Position numbers and translations under genes: made by a program. A stretch of 64,000 nucleotides of DNA, taken from positions 990,948-1,054,947 of the forward strand of contig NC_087069.1 of assembly GCF_963678635.1 (NCBI RefSeq). The letters run 5' to 3'. Under the pieces are notes generated by a model. That model saw nothing but the letters and a program-made list of their open reading frames with translations, did no database searches and was not told where the DNA came from. Shown piece by piece: positions 35,520 through 46,028 of this stretch. Source of the DNA: Symsagittifera roscoffensis. Lineage: Eukaryota > Xenacoelomorpha > Acoela > Convolutidae. The stretch's first letter is position 1. Each line of letters starts with the position of its first letter.

Positions 35520-37810
35520 GACTACCTATTCAACTCCGGAGGTATTTTCAACGTGAACTAGTATATTGCTGCTCATGCATATTGCAGTGTTCAGAAAAAT
35601 TAGGATGAAAGATTAAGTTTCAACTTAATGTAGTTTTAAATTTTCACTGAAATAATAATATATTTCTGAGGGGCAAAGTTTATTTGTATCGACCACTGTA
35701 ATAAAAAACAGTAAATTTAAAACAGTGGACCAAAACTTGCCAACAGTGATTGCATCGACGCGGCTATATCCTAAAGAGGTTACTTTATTCAGTTGTGATA
35801 AGTTTTTTTTTGTCAAAATCAGTTTTATTAACTTATTTTACATAACCAAATGGACGCTACCCGTGCAATACTGCTTTTTAAAAGCAACCATTTGGAATCA
35901 AATCAAGTTTGTTAGTAAGCCCTATAATTCAACATTCACGAATCAGAGAGAAAAACAGTACACTTAGCTCACTTTTAATCTATAAAAAGATTTTGCAAGT
36001 ACTTTGATACAGTCAGCTATTGTTAGTTTTTTTCGCTAATTTCTGAGTCTTTATCACTGAGAATTCCAATGGAAATGATAAAGTTATTCGAAAATTTGAC
36101 TAAAAAGCATAAATTGTTTAATGAAGTTTGTTCAAGTACTGGGTAGGTGTTTTTTTTCATTCTGATGAACATCTGAGCTGGTCATATTTTCTTTAAAATA
36201 CTAAAAAAAGAATCATTCAAAAACCGTATCAGTGAAAAAATGATCAAAAAATTCCACTGGTTGGTCAATTTTTTAACAAGACTGAATTGTAATTGAACCA
36301 ATTTTGAGCCAAGTAGCTTCATTCAATATACTTAGCTGTTTGTTGCGTTTTTGGTTGAAAAAAAAATATTCAACCTTGTGGCACATTAAGTTGAAGGAAA
36401 AAAACTTCAAGATTCTTTTGCTTTGAGTGATACCTATTGTTTCCAGTCGAAGAAGTAGATTGCGTCCATCTTTGCTCTGATGGTGTATTACTCTAATTAG
36501 TGCAGAAAAAAAACGAAGGCCAATAGAATGGATTCCTTCTATAAGTTAATGTGGCATAGCAAGCAAGTCCAAAAGTTTCGATGTCATTAGTTCTTTGCCA
36601 TCAAAACAATCGGTTTTACCAGTGCCTGTATGCATGAGTGTACTTTTAAGACCCCAAAGTGTTCTTCTGCGAACAGGTGGTTTTCTTCTAAACATTCAGT
36701 CAACTAGTCCAAAAGTAGTGGGTTTAAGAGCAATGGGTTTGATTTTTTTTGCAATTTTGTACATCGGTATAGGTTGACAGTTTAACATGCATTTGAAAAA
36801 TCGTTGGGTCAAAAATATTTTCAAGCAAATCAACAAAAAGTCTTGGTTTGAGCAACAAAAAATAATCTCACAGCAAACACAATTAAGAACGGTTTGATTT
36901 TTTTTGCTAAATCCCAAAAATACTTTTTTCAAAAGTCACAAGTCATTTTTGTAAAGAAAAAGTGGACTTACTGCTTTATACAAAATCAGCAACAGCATTT
37001 GCAATTAACGATACAAAATCGGCCAAAATTGCTACTGCCAAAAAATTTTAAGAAAAATTCGATTGCAAACATTTTAAATGTTTTCTCGATTTTCATCTAC
37101 CGACCAGAAGTATATATTCTAACAATTTTAAAAGCTCTATCACACCTAGTCAATTTCTTCTCCCGACAATCTGCCCTCCTCTTGTTTTTTTGATAATGAG
37201 ATTTAGTTTTCATTTAAATCTGATTTTCTTAGAATCATCAGCTTTTATTTTTACAACACCCAAATACTGGTCTTCTCTTTTTTTATTTGAATGACTCGAT
37301 CAACTGCTTTTTCACGTTTTACCAGTTTTCTTACCATATTTTTCTGTGCAAATTTTACTGAAGCAATAAGAACGGTCGGATATCTTTTCAAAAAAAGTAG
37401 TGATTTTAAAGCTGAATTTTTCATTAGCTTACTTTTTTGAGCTTACTTTTTTGCCAGCAGTATATATCTGAAACAATAACTGAAATCTTCTACATGTACC
37501 ATTGGAAATTTCATCCAGTATAAAACTTTAAAGATTGCTCAAGGAAAATTCTATTGTTTCTCCGTTTGTAATTTCAGACGTCAAAAAAATGATGATTACA
37601 AGTCTGATTCGTTAATTTAACGCGAGTAGTTTTTTGTTCTGTATTTCCTGATGAAATGACAACTATTGATATTTAGTGGGTTCAGAATATCATTTGAAAA
37701 TTCAGAACGTTGGAAAGTCGCCACATAGGTTTCCCAAATCAACTAAAATGTTTTCAAAAATTTCCAAAAATCATCAAAAACACCTGAAGGAGTCTTGTAA
37801 AAAACATAGT
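35520..37810. other. AT-rich DNA without a supported gene
   Basis: Short Phe/Lys/Asn-rich frames only. A block at about 36.55-36.77 kb is somewhat GC-richer and faintly suggests an old retroelement on the minus strand, but no motif is certain. Confidence 0.4.
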
Positions 37811-37818
37811 ATTTCCTC

Positions 37819-38441
37819 ATTACGAGGCCAAACTGTACACTGGATAGGCGCAAAATTTTGTGTCTGTATGTTTCTGAATTCCAGAGACAAGTCTTTAAAC
37901 ATGTTCAAAAATTTCGTTGCAAATTTTCAGTGGATTCAGCGTTCAAATAGCTGTAACTTAAATTTTGTCAGCGCATTGATTTTGTTGCGGATTCCGCATC
38001 GAGCAATTATAGGTAGCTGCTCGAGACTCCGCAAATATAAGCGGATTCCGCAAATGTAAGTGGATTCCGCAAATTTATGCTGACAATTTGCAGATTCCGC
38101 TTACATTTTGCGGAATCCGCTCACAATTTGCGAATTTCACTTACAGTTGTGGATTCCGCGACAGCTTAGGTTAACTAAATACATATGTTATGATTTGTTC
38201 ATGGATTCCACAAACTGGTTCTGGATTCCACACATTTTGTTGCGGATTCCGCAAAGTTTCCTGTATTTGGAGCGATTTTGAGCAACACAGTTTTTTAGCT
38301 ATTTGGCCGTGGAATCCAAAACAGCAAAGAGAAGACCAAAAAAAAAATAGCAATGTTGCGCATTCTGCGACTAATCTGATTTTTGCCTGTTGCGGAATCC
38401 GCTTAAAATTCACAAAATCCACAGTTTGGTCTCGTAATGTT
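37819..38441 (+). mobile_element. Inverted-repeat element rich in GCGGATTCCGC, complete copy
   Basis: The left end reads ATTACGAGGCCAAACTGT and the right end ACAGTTTGGTCTCGTAAT, an inverted pair with one mismatch. Inside are many copies of GCGGATTCCGCAAA and its complement. Neither a transposase nor a clear target duplication is visible. Copies 1 (684-1080) and 2 (32463-33030) belong to the same family, which I cannot assign to a superfamily. Confidence 0.75.
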
Positions 38442-38566
38442 TGTTTCTATTGAAGAACGATTTAACAAATGGCTTCAAAAAATTTTCAAAAACACCCCTA
38501 ATCTCTTAGGAAATTCTTTCTACAAAATTGGTTCTATTAACGTTCTAATTGGTTTTTAATTTGTAG

Positions 38567-38897
38567 CAGTGGCGGACCTAGGATTTTCTCGAGGGGGCAG
38601 TGATTTTTCAAAAAAAAAATTCAAAAATTTTGACGATTTTGTTTAGGTTGACGAAATTGATTTTCCGAGCTCTACTAAAGCAGTAAAAAGGCGCTGTTTT
38701 TGGCATTCTTTCTGCGCCACAGGCAAATTTTTGAAAAAACAGGCCAACAAAAGCCGTTTTTGGGCGCACTTTTTGAAGCTAGCATATTTTGGCCCCGAAG
38801 GCGCCTTTTGAAAAAATTTAGGGTCGGTCGGCCAAAAATGGATTTCTTAAAAAGTACCAAAGGGTTGTTGATCCAGCCTAAATCTTGATCCCGCCTA
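38567..38897 (+). mobile_element. hAT-type MITE copy
   Basis: It begins CAGTGGCGGACCTAGG and follows the family through CCGAGCTCTAC, CGCCACAGGCAAATT, GGCGCCTTTTG and AAAATGGATTTCTTAAA. The right end is worn (near CCCGCCTAG) and no target duplication is readable. Confidence 0.7.
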
Positions 38898-39168
38898 GAT
38901 TGGTCAAGACAGCAACGCGGTGATTAACAGTTTGAAAGGTAATTTTTCCCATCCTGCCTGCTCTCCGAACTGTAAACTTTAGAAAAAAAACTGAGTGTTT
39001 TCTCGGAAGAAAAGAACGTTTTGGATGTTCCGACTAGATAGCTCTCTTTGAAATGCTCAGTTACATTGTTTTCAGGCAGGCAATTTGAATTTTGTGCATT
39101 TTAGGACTATAACTATTAGCAGCGTTTTGTCTATTTTTTTGTGGGGTGCAACACTTGATTTCAAAAAC

Positions 39169-39498
39169 TCAATTCCAGGTCCGTATAGCCCCGTCTATAT
39201 TTTTGCGATCAACAGTAATCTGATATTTAACCACAAAATTCTTTTTCACCAATAATTTAGGAGTAGAAGTGTGTGAAGTAGTTTGATACCCAAGACCTCT
39301 GACCTTTTCTAATAGACATAAATAAAATCGGGTTGAAGTTTCGCGGAAAACAATTTGCAGAATGTACATGTCATATTTTTTACTGCGCTCCATCCTCGTA
39401 TGACAAAAAAAAACTATATCCCTTGTTTTGAAATAAAACAAATCTGACTGACGCCAACACTCGATAAGTTTTTCCTTGATCTGAGCTGGCTGTTGCAT
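39169..39498 (-). CDS. Unrecognised reading frame, possible terminal exon
   Basis: A minus-strand frame of 109 codons from the ATG at 39498 to TGA at 39169. The frame is open for at least a dozen codons upstream, so it may begin at a splice site instead. Composition is balanced (Arg, Lys, Thr, Tyr, Trp) and unlike the Phe/Lys-rich noise frames nearby. Segments such as YLCLLEKVRGLGYQTTSH and KYQITVDRKNIDGAIRTW look like real protein. No family is recognised and no clear acceptor or poly(A) signal was found. A captured transposon fragment is possible. Confidence 0.35.
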   Translation of the reverse strand: MQQPAQIKEKLIECWRQSDLFYFKTRDIVFFCHTRMERSKKYDMYILQIVFRETSTRFYLCLLEKVRGLGYQTTSHTSTPKLLVKKNFVVKYQITVDRKNIDGAIRTWN

Positions 39499-40666
39499 GA
39501 CAGTGTTGCAGATCTCAGTGCTCCCTCTCCCCTCGTGCCATAAGAAAATTGATGATAGGTCATAAGAAAATTGATGATATCTACAAAATGACTAATTTTA
39601 AGCAGTAAATGGCAATAATTCCGGGTTGATCTCCATTACTAAATTTTAATCATACGTTTACAGAAAATAAGTTTATGAAAAACAAAACACTCACGTTTGT
39701 TAAAAATTAGAACTCAAAATTTAGTTTTGTGTGTGCATAATGTAGTCTTAGATGCACAAAAAACTGCTTTGTCTTCGGTTTCTCAAAAAAATATATATTT
39801 TCTTCAAAAAACCCAAAAAGCTTATTTTTATGTATTGCATATTTTTGCGTGCCTAGGTCAAAGCATCGAGTTGAAAAAAAGGCTATTTTGAAAACTTTTG
39901 TCAAAATTTTCATTATAAGGTTTGTGTAGACATCAACATTCAGGTAGTTTCCAATGCATTATACATGCATGATCGTTCAAATTGATGAATCGATCCCTGA
40001 GTAACGACAGTTTTTTTGTCACTTGTGTTGGGTTACGAACAAAACCAAAAACTTTGAGAAGTTGGATTTTAAAAAAATAACCTTGTTTTTGTTTATGGAA
40101 AAGGCTAGTAATAGAATTTTCATTAACGAAAAATCACTAATCATAGACATTTCGTGCATTGTTTTTGTACTCATGCAGTGCCATGAAAATAGAATGATAT
40201 GAATTTTTCCCTATATGAAAATTGTACGACCAGCATTTTCGGTCAGCTAGGGATAACTTAGTTTTTGAAAAAGGTTATTGCTCAACGTTTTTTTTTTTCG
40301 TTTTTTTTCGTTTTTCGAGAAAAAATTTATCATTTGGCTCCTTCCTTAAATTAAATTGCTGATTTTTGCTGTTTTGAAAAAAGTTAACAGAGATGATAAA
40401 GCTTTATCATCTCGGCTCTGTTAGTTTTTTCAATGCAACACAAATCTGCGATTATCAATCTCTGAATAAGTTTTTTAAATCGTCATTTTTTTTGCCGACT
40501 AAGAGGAACTGGTTTAATCAAAAAAGCAACCGACGTTATACTTCATTCGATTTCGTTTGTGTTGTATAAAAATGTTATATATGGTTTGATCTTTTAAAAC
40601 ACTTTTCTCATTTTTACTTACACCAACATCTACGAAAAGCATAAAATATAAGCAATTCAGATGAAA

Positions 40667-41756
40667 GCCCGGGTTGACAAAAATGCTTATCATATCAGAT
40701 CATTTCAAGAAAAAAATGCTTATCATACCATTTCATACTATTTCATAGACTAAAAAACTACTATGAAAATAGTATGATAAGCATTTTTTCCATAGTATGA
40801 AATATTTTGATAGGCATTGTTTCCATACTATGAAACTGTATGACAAGCCTTTTTCCATAAAGGAAAATACCACAAGAAAATGTGTTTCGAATTTTTCTGT
40901 TTCATCCGAAACACTAACCTTGGATTTTTTGTCATAAAAAACCCAGAGTGTAATTGGCAGTTACCACGCAGATAATCTGCATTTGGTGATTTTTTTCCAC
41001 CTACGTAAATTATTACTTTTTCACATGGAATTATATACAAAAAATGTAACTTTTTGTATATGGCTAGATAATTTTTAGTTTAAAAATTTTGGTAGTTGAG
41101 AAAAAAAAGGCCTGTTTTTCTACAAATTTGTTTTTATCTTAGCTAATAAAATAAAAAAATAATAACCGTGTTCCAAAAAAAAACAACACTTTTTTGTGAT
41201 TTTTGAATTTTTTGGGTGAAAACCTCATCCTGGACTACGTAATGAACACAAAAAGTCTAATTTTGCATGCAATTTTTTTTCTCAAAATACATATTCGGGC
41301 ACAAAAGCAAATTTGCAACCAAAAAAAAAGATTAAAAATTTTTCACCCCAAATTTGTGTTTAAATTAAAATTATATAATCAGCGTTTTTTGATCAAGTGA
41401 AACGGTTTTTGAGAGTGAAAATGCATTCTTTCAAAAATAATTTTCTTAAGCTAATGTAAATTCATCCAGAAACATCGTTAAATTAATTTTGAAGATTTTA
41501 TTTTTTCTAGAGCAAAATGCTTATCATACAATTTTCATATATGTAATTATTATCATAAGTACTTTTTGACCAAAATTAAAATAATGTATTTATTTAGCAA
41601 AAAGATTCAAAAGATGGAAACAGTACAGAAATATTTCTCTAAAAATGTTTAATACAGTTTAAGTTTTGTATGAAACTTGTATGATAAGTATTTTTTCCAT
41701 AGTCGCCATATATGAAATTGTACAAGCATTTTCTTTTATAGACGTCAACCCGGGAG
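40667..41756. mobile_element. Inverted-repeat element with internal ATGATAAGCATTTTT repeats
   Basis: The left end reads CCCGGGTTGAC followed by AAAAATGCTTATCAT. The right end holds CAAGCATTTTC and closes with GTCAACCCGGG, the inverted form. Inside, a motif of the form ATAGTATGAAA-TTGTATGATAAGCATTTTTTCC recurs at 40.74-40.86, 41.51 and 41.67-41.73 kb. Single copies of the motif occur elsewhere (about 1.65, 2.33, 2.81, 33.54 and 40.20 kb). No protein is encoded. Confidence 0.6.
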
Positions 41757-41784
41757 GTTGAAGAGAAAATGGGCAAAAGAAAGG

Positions 41785-42200
41785 GATTATAGTCGATAAT
41801 ATTAAGTTAGAATGGGTTTTTTGTGCAGATTATTTGAATTAGAAATTGATGTAAAAACAACCGGTTATAATCGATTATAATCTATCATAATTGGGCTCTT
41901 GTTAACTATTCCACCCTATTTAGGTTTTTAAAAGTTTACATTTGGCGGTCACATTTTCAACAGCTTAAAACATTTTTCAGAAACAATATGTATTTAAAAA
42001 ATTTTACGTGGGTATTATATAAATAGTGAGTAATATAAATAGGAACGCGCGAAAATGAAAACCCACCTAATTTTTCACGTTTTTGAAATGCATATTTTAT
42101 GCAGAAATGGCTGTCAAGAATAATACATGCATAGGAGGGAAATAGTTAACAAGATCCCATAGTTGTATAAAAAATAGAAGGATTAATAATTGATTATAAT
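41785..42200. repeat. (GATTATAAT)-type repeat flanking the LTR element
   Basis: GATTATAAT words at 41.79-41.88 kb and again at 42.18-42.20 kb run up to the left LTR. The last four bases, TAAT, are the target duplication. The repeat continues beyond the right LTR at 49584. Confidence 0.7.
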
Positions 42201-42610
42201 TGAGTTAGGACTGGTATGTATAACTCATAGAGTAATTTCGGATAGGGTACACCGTCTGCTCGTCACGCTATCTTATTTTCGGCCGGATAGATTCGTGCAA
42301 CTTCTTAGTCTAATACCGATCCTAATCTTACTCTTATACTATCTAGTCTCAGGTTGTTTAACTAGTCTCTGCTAGGCTCAATAGATCTAGGGTATACTGG
42401 TTTATTGCGGCTGCTGAAGTGCTCGGGAGAGTCCAACTAATTTCTAAGTTAAATTCAAATCTCTCTGGTGCTGAAGTTACAAGTAACTTCAGCACTTACA
42501 AATAAGTGGGTTGTTAGTTAGATGGATCATGATTGGTTAATATTAAATACTTTACATTGGTAAAACATTTAATTTATCCAATCATAAAATATAGTTTAGA
42601 TCAGGTTCCA
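42201..42610 (-). repeat. 3' LTR
   Basis: Same length and, by eye, the same sequence as the right LTR. In sense orientation it has two CCAAT-type boxes (complement ATTGG at 42532 and 42556), a perfect 13-bp-arm palindrome at 42468-42495 (GTGCTGAAGTTAC, AA, then its complement) and AATAAA at 42406-42401. A short purine word, GGATGGG, precedes it inside the element (42617-42611) as a weak polypurine tract. Confidence 0.9.
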
Positions 42611-44222
42611 CCCATCCGGGTTTTACAGAGTTTTTTAGAATAGTTCTTCTGCAATTCGAAGGATGGATGATGGAAGTTGGTGTTTGGCGAACATCTTATT
42701 TCTTCTGTTTCCTTTTTGTTAAAGAAGTTCCAGGAAGCTGGAGTTAGAGACATAAGACGTGGTGTCTTCTAGTGACAACGACTAAGTCTTCGCAACAAAC
42801 TCAAATCTGATTTCAGAATGGTTGGCTATGTCAGGTTTTTCTGTTCTGCGTGGAGAACTTCTTTGTGTCTGATCTAGTTTGGGAATGGCGTGGAGATTGT
42901 GCGTGGAGGGGATGCCTGGTTACTCGGATCTGTACGTATACTTGAACATCGAGGTGGTCATTGGTCTAGTTCAATGAAGTCCTTTTCTGCGAAGTCAAGT
43001 CGTACTCTAAATCCTTTGAGTTGTGATTGTGAGTGGCATATCGATTGTGGTTGGTCATTCTCTCTCGAGTGTAGTGGGGTCGTTTTGTCTTTAGATGTTC
43101 GTCCTTGGTGTTGTATTCTGATCTATGTATTGCATAATGTAATTTACATTTTATAAAACATTTATTAGTTTAATATTTTTTAATTATGATTTTAGTTAGT
43201 TGTTTTCACAAAAGCTTTTTGTTTTAGTTCGGTTATTTTGAAGAGTTACTCACACTTGAGTAGCTCTTATTAAAAATAGAGGTGTGGTCACAAAGCGTGG
43301 ATGTAGCACGGTGGGTTAGGCCGGCTATAGAGCATGCTCAGGACGTCCTTCCTGGTGGGTTAGGCCAGGAATGGGAGTATGATTTCATGCGGTTTTTGTG
43401 AGGGGTCCTGTTATGTGACAACGTTTTATGTTGGGTTTGTTGTGGTTTTTCTTATGTCTTGTTGGTTATGTCCTTTTTCCAAAAAGTAAATTGTTCGTGG
43501 TATGGGTTTGTCTTTCGACTTTTTTGTGTTTTATTATTTCTTTCTTAGACTTTATAATAGTCTTCAAAAGAATAAATTATCCAGTTTTAAACTGGGTTAA
43601 TCCGGTTTGGGTACCGTTGGTTTCCTTTTCTTAGTCATGCTGTTATTCTATGATTTGTGGTATTTAGTAAGCTGCGTTGGTTAGTTTTGTTTAATATATG
43701 ATTCCTTTCCAACCGGGTTAAAGGAAAGTTTGATACATGTTATTATATGTTAGAGTTGTTGAGTGTGAAAACTTGAAACTGAAATTCATTATTTTAAACA
43801 ATTCTTCGTGGGCGAGCTGTGCGAGTGTGGATAGAATTTCTGTGCGAATGAATGAAAATATCAAAAGGTTAGTACTGCAATTGCATTTTATTAATTTACT
43901 GCATAGAATTTGGAAATTTACTGCTAGTTATGGAGGAATTTTAAGATACAAATTTTCATCATAATTAGATTTACTGCTTTGGGGGAAAATATTATAGATG
44001 AATTTACTGCATTGGTATTAAATTTATTAATTTATAAGTGTAAGAGATTAATAGAATTTTTGAAATCTGTTTGATGAAATTTGCGATTTTTATTTGTCTT
44101 TTGTGGTTTTTGTAGGTGATTGTCGGATGAAGGCTAAAAATCTAAAGAAAACATGAATAAAGTATGGTGAGTTTTTAATATTTCAATTAGTTAGTTATAT
44201 TCATTTAATTCATACTTACCTG
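42611..44222 (-). other. Non-coding tail of the LTR element
   Basis: Between the end of the 601-codon ORF and the 3' LTR no minus-strand frame of 60 codons or more exists. The plus-strand frames here are T-rich and Cys/Phe/Leu/Val-rich, as expected from the antisense of an A-rich RNA. A duplicated GGTGGGTTAGGCC word lies at about 43311 and 43353. The tail could be a dead pol or envelope region or a regulatory UTR; nothing in it is recognisable. Confidence 0.6.
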
Positions 44223-46028
44223 TTAGTCATCGGGGGAAAAACCGTGGGGGAAGATGTCGTGAATTAGTTCTGAAGTGGTTAGTAGTTTAGCTAGAATGCG
44301 GATGATATTTTTAGTCTGGAGCAGTGGCCAAAGCAATTGAAGTGCCTTAATAGTGGTTAGTTCTTCAGTGCCTACTGCAAACTCATAAGGTGTGTTTTGG
44401 ATTAAGTTATATAATTTGTGGTTAAATTTAGTGTTGTGGATGAATTCTAAAATTGGGATTTCTATAGGCTGTACAAACTCGTGCGGGATAAGGAAGGGTC
44501 GGGATTCTTCGGCGTTGAAGGTCTTGGTGATGGGGCAGAAAATGTACATTTGGGTTATGGGGTCATAATTACGAAGAATACCATGAAGGTTAGTATCTTT
44601 AATGCAATATGTGAAATTTAGGAAAAATGGTGAAGTGTATTTGGAATTAATGAATTGAAAACGATGGTGTGGTTGTCTAGAGGGTGTGTGTAGGTCAAAG
44701 TGATTTTGGATGAAGCGATAATAACTATATGTGTGGGTTTGTTTAGTGCGCAACATAATATCGTGTGAGCAGTGTAAATCTCTTTCGTGTGGTGCAAGGA
44801 AATGAAAGGTTAGTGAAAATATTTGGAAGCGTTCTTTAAAACTTTCGTATGCTTGTGTGTCTGTTAGTGCTTCTGAAATAATGTGATCAAACTTTCGATC
44901 GAAGATGTTTAGTGTAAATATATATGGTGTCTTGATGAAAAATTTCTCGGTAATTTGTGGATTAGCGAAGCGATCGTCGTCTAAGAATTGATCTTGGTTA
45001 GCTCTGATGATGTTGTGATCATAGTATTCGAGTGTATATTCGTTAGCTCTAGGTGCAGTGTGTGTTTTTAGTGATTTTTTATATCCAACGTAAGTAAATT
45101 GTCTAGGTGTTAGTGGTGTAGTGAGTCGATATAGCATGTCCGTATTTCGCTCGATATCGATGTGAGTGTTAGATAAAGGTAAGCAAAGAGGGTTAGTAAA
45201 ATGATAATATGAGGTCCAAGAGAGAGTGGGCATTAAAACGTATTCATCTACAAAGTTGCGTGTTTCGTTAGTGTCGTGGGGGGTGTTTAAGGTGTATTGT
45301 GGGAATGAGGGTAAGGTGATGGCTAAAAATTCTTTTGTGTTAGTATGCTTGGGGTGGTTGATGTATTCACGGGCTGTTCCTGGTTTTGCTGGGAAAGGAT
45401 GGTTGGGGAACTTTCTTTTAAAAGTGCGGTAAGCTCTATTAGTGTTGAGTGAAGATTCAGTTGATGTGGATGATGGTGCTAATGATTCAGTATAATTTGA
45501 AGAGGGTGTAGGGGTAGGGGGGTTGGATGAATTTATTGTGGAGGAGATTTGGTTTATGGTTGGGGTATTAAGGTGGTAGGGTTGTTGTTGAAGGGTAATA
45601 AAATTATCTAGCTCTGGGGAGATTCGGGGGGTGTCTGGAGAATGAGATGATTGGTCAGAATGGTATGAGGAGTAGGTTGGGGTAACTTGGGAAGCATAAG
45701 AGGGTGTGGGAGTGATTGGGTCAGGGTTATTGGACAATATGGGTTGAAAAGGAGGTTGAGAAAAATTAGAAGGGTTATGAAAATTATTGGATGGGGATGG
45801 TTCTGAGTCGGCAAATTCATCGGGGGTTTCAATATTCGGGTTATTTAGCTGTGAGATGGAGTATAAAACTGAAATATGTGAGTTAGTGTCGGAATTCATG
45901 CCTGATGTTACATTGCTAGATGGAAAATCGGGTGGCGGAAAAGCAAAAAGTGGTATGATTGGGATTGGAGAGGTAAGATTGGTTGGATGGGAATTTGATC
46001 GGTGTAGTGATCCAAGTTGGCGGCTCAT
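44223..46028 (-). CDS. LTR-element ORF 3, 601 aa, unknown function
   Basis: An intact frame whose ATG (46028-46026) overlaps the stop of ORF 2 in the tetramer ATGA. Residues 1 to about 200 are low complexity (Pro, Ser, Thr, Asn), typical of a disordered region. Residues of about 215 to 601 are richer in aromatic and hydrophobic residues and look folded, with many Phe, Tyr and His. The only acidic cluster resembling a polymerase motif, QFLDDDRF, sits in a hydrophilic context and is not a reverse-transcriptase box. No zinc knuckle, D-[ST]-G protease motif or transmembrane segment is seen. It is the most distal ORF, probably expressed by reinitiation or from a spliced RNA. Confidence 0.85.
   Translation of the reverse strand: MSRQLGSLHRSNSHPTNLTSPIPIIPLFAFPPPDFPSSNVTSGMNSDTNSHISVLYSISQLNNPNIETPDEFADSEPSPSNNFHNPSNFSQPPFQPILSNNPDPITPTPSYASQVTPTYSSYHSDQSSHSPDTPRISPELDNFITLQQQPYHLNTPTINQISSTINSSNPPTPTPSSNYTESLAPSSTSTESSLNTNRAYRTFKRKFPNHPFPAKPGTAREYINHPKHTNTKEFLAITLPSFPQYTLNTPHDTNETRNFVDEYVLMPTLSWTSYYHFTNPLCLPLSNTHIDIERNTDMLYRLTTPLTPRQFTYVGYKKSLKTHTAPRANEYTLEYYDHNIIRANQDQFLDDDRFANPQITEKFFIKTPYIFTLNIFDRKFDHIISEALTDTQAYESFKERFQIFSLTFHFLAPHERDLHCSHDIMLRTKQTHTYSYYRFIQNHFDLHTPSRQPHHRFQFINSKYTSPFFLNFTYCIKDTNLHGILRNYDPITQMYIFCPITKTFNAEESRPFLIPHEFVQPIEIPILEFIHNTKFNHKLYNLIQNTPYEFAVGTEELTTIKALQLLWPLLQTKNIIRILAKLLTTSELIHDIFPHGFSPDD

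Noticed and set aside
36545-36770. Possible copia-like polyprotein fragment on the minus strand
   Set aside because: A few words looked familiar, but stops are frequent and no catalytic motif is present.
45000-45060. QFLDDDRF in LTR-element ORF 3 as a reverse-transcriptase catalytic box
   Set aside because: The flanking residues are hydrophilic, not the hydrophobic beta-hairpin of the box, and no other palm motif is near it.
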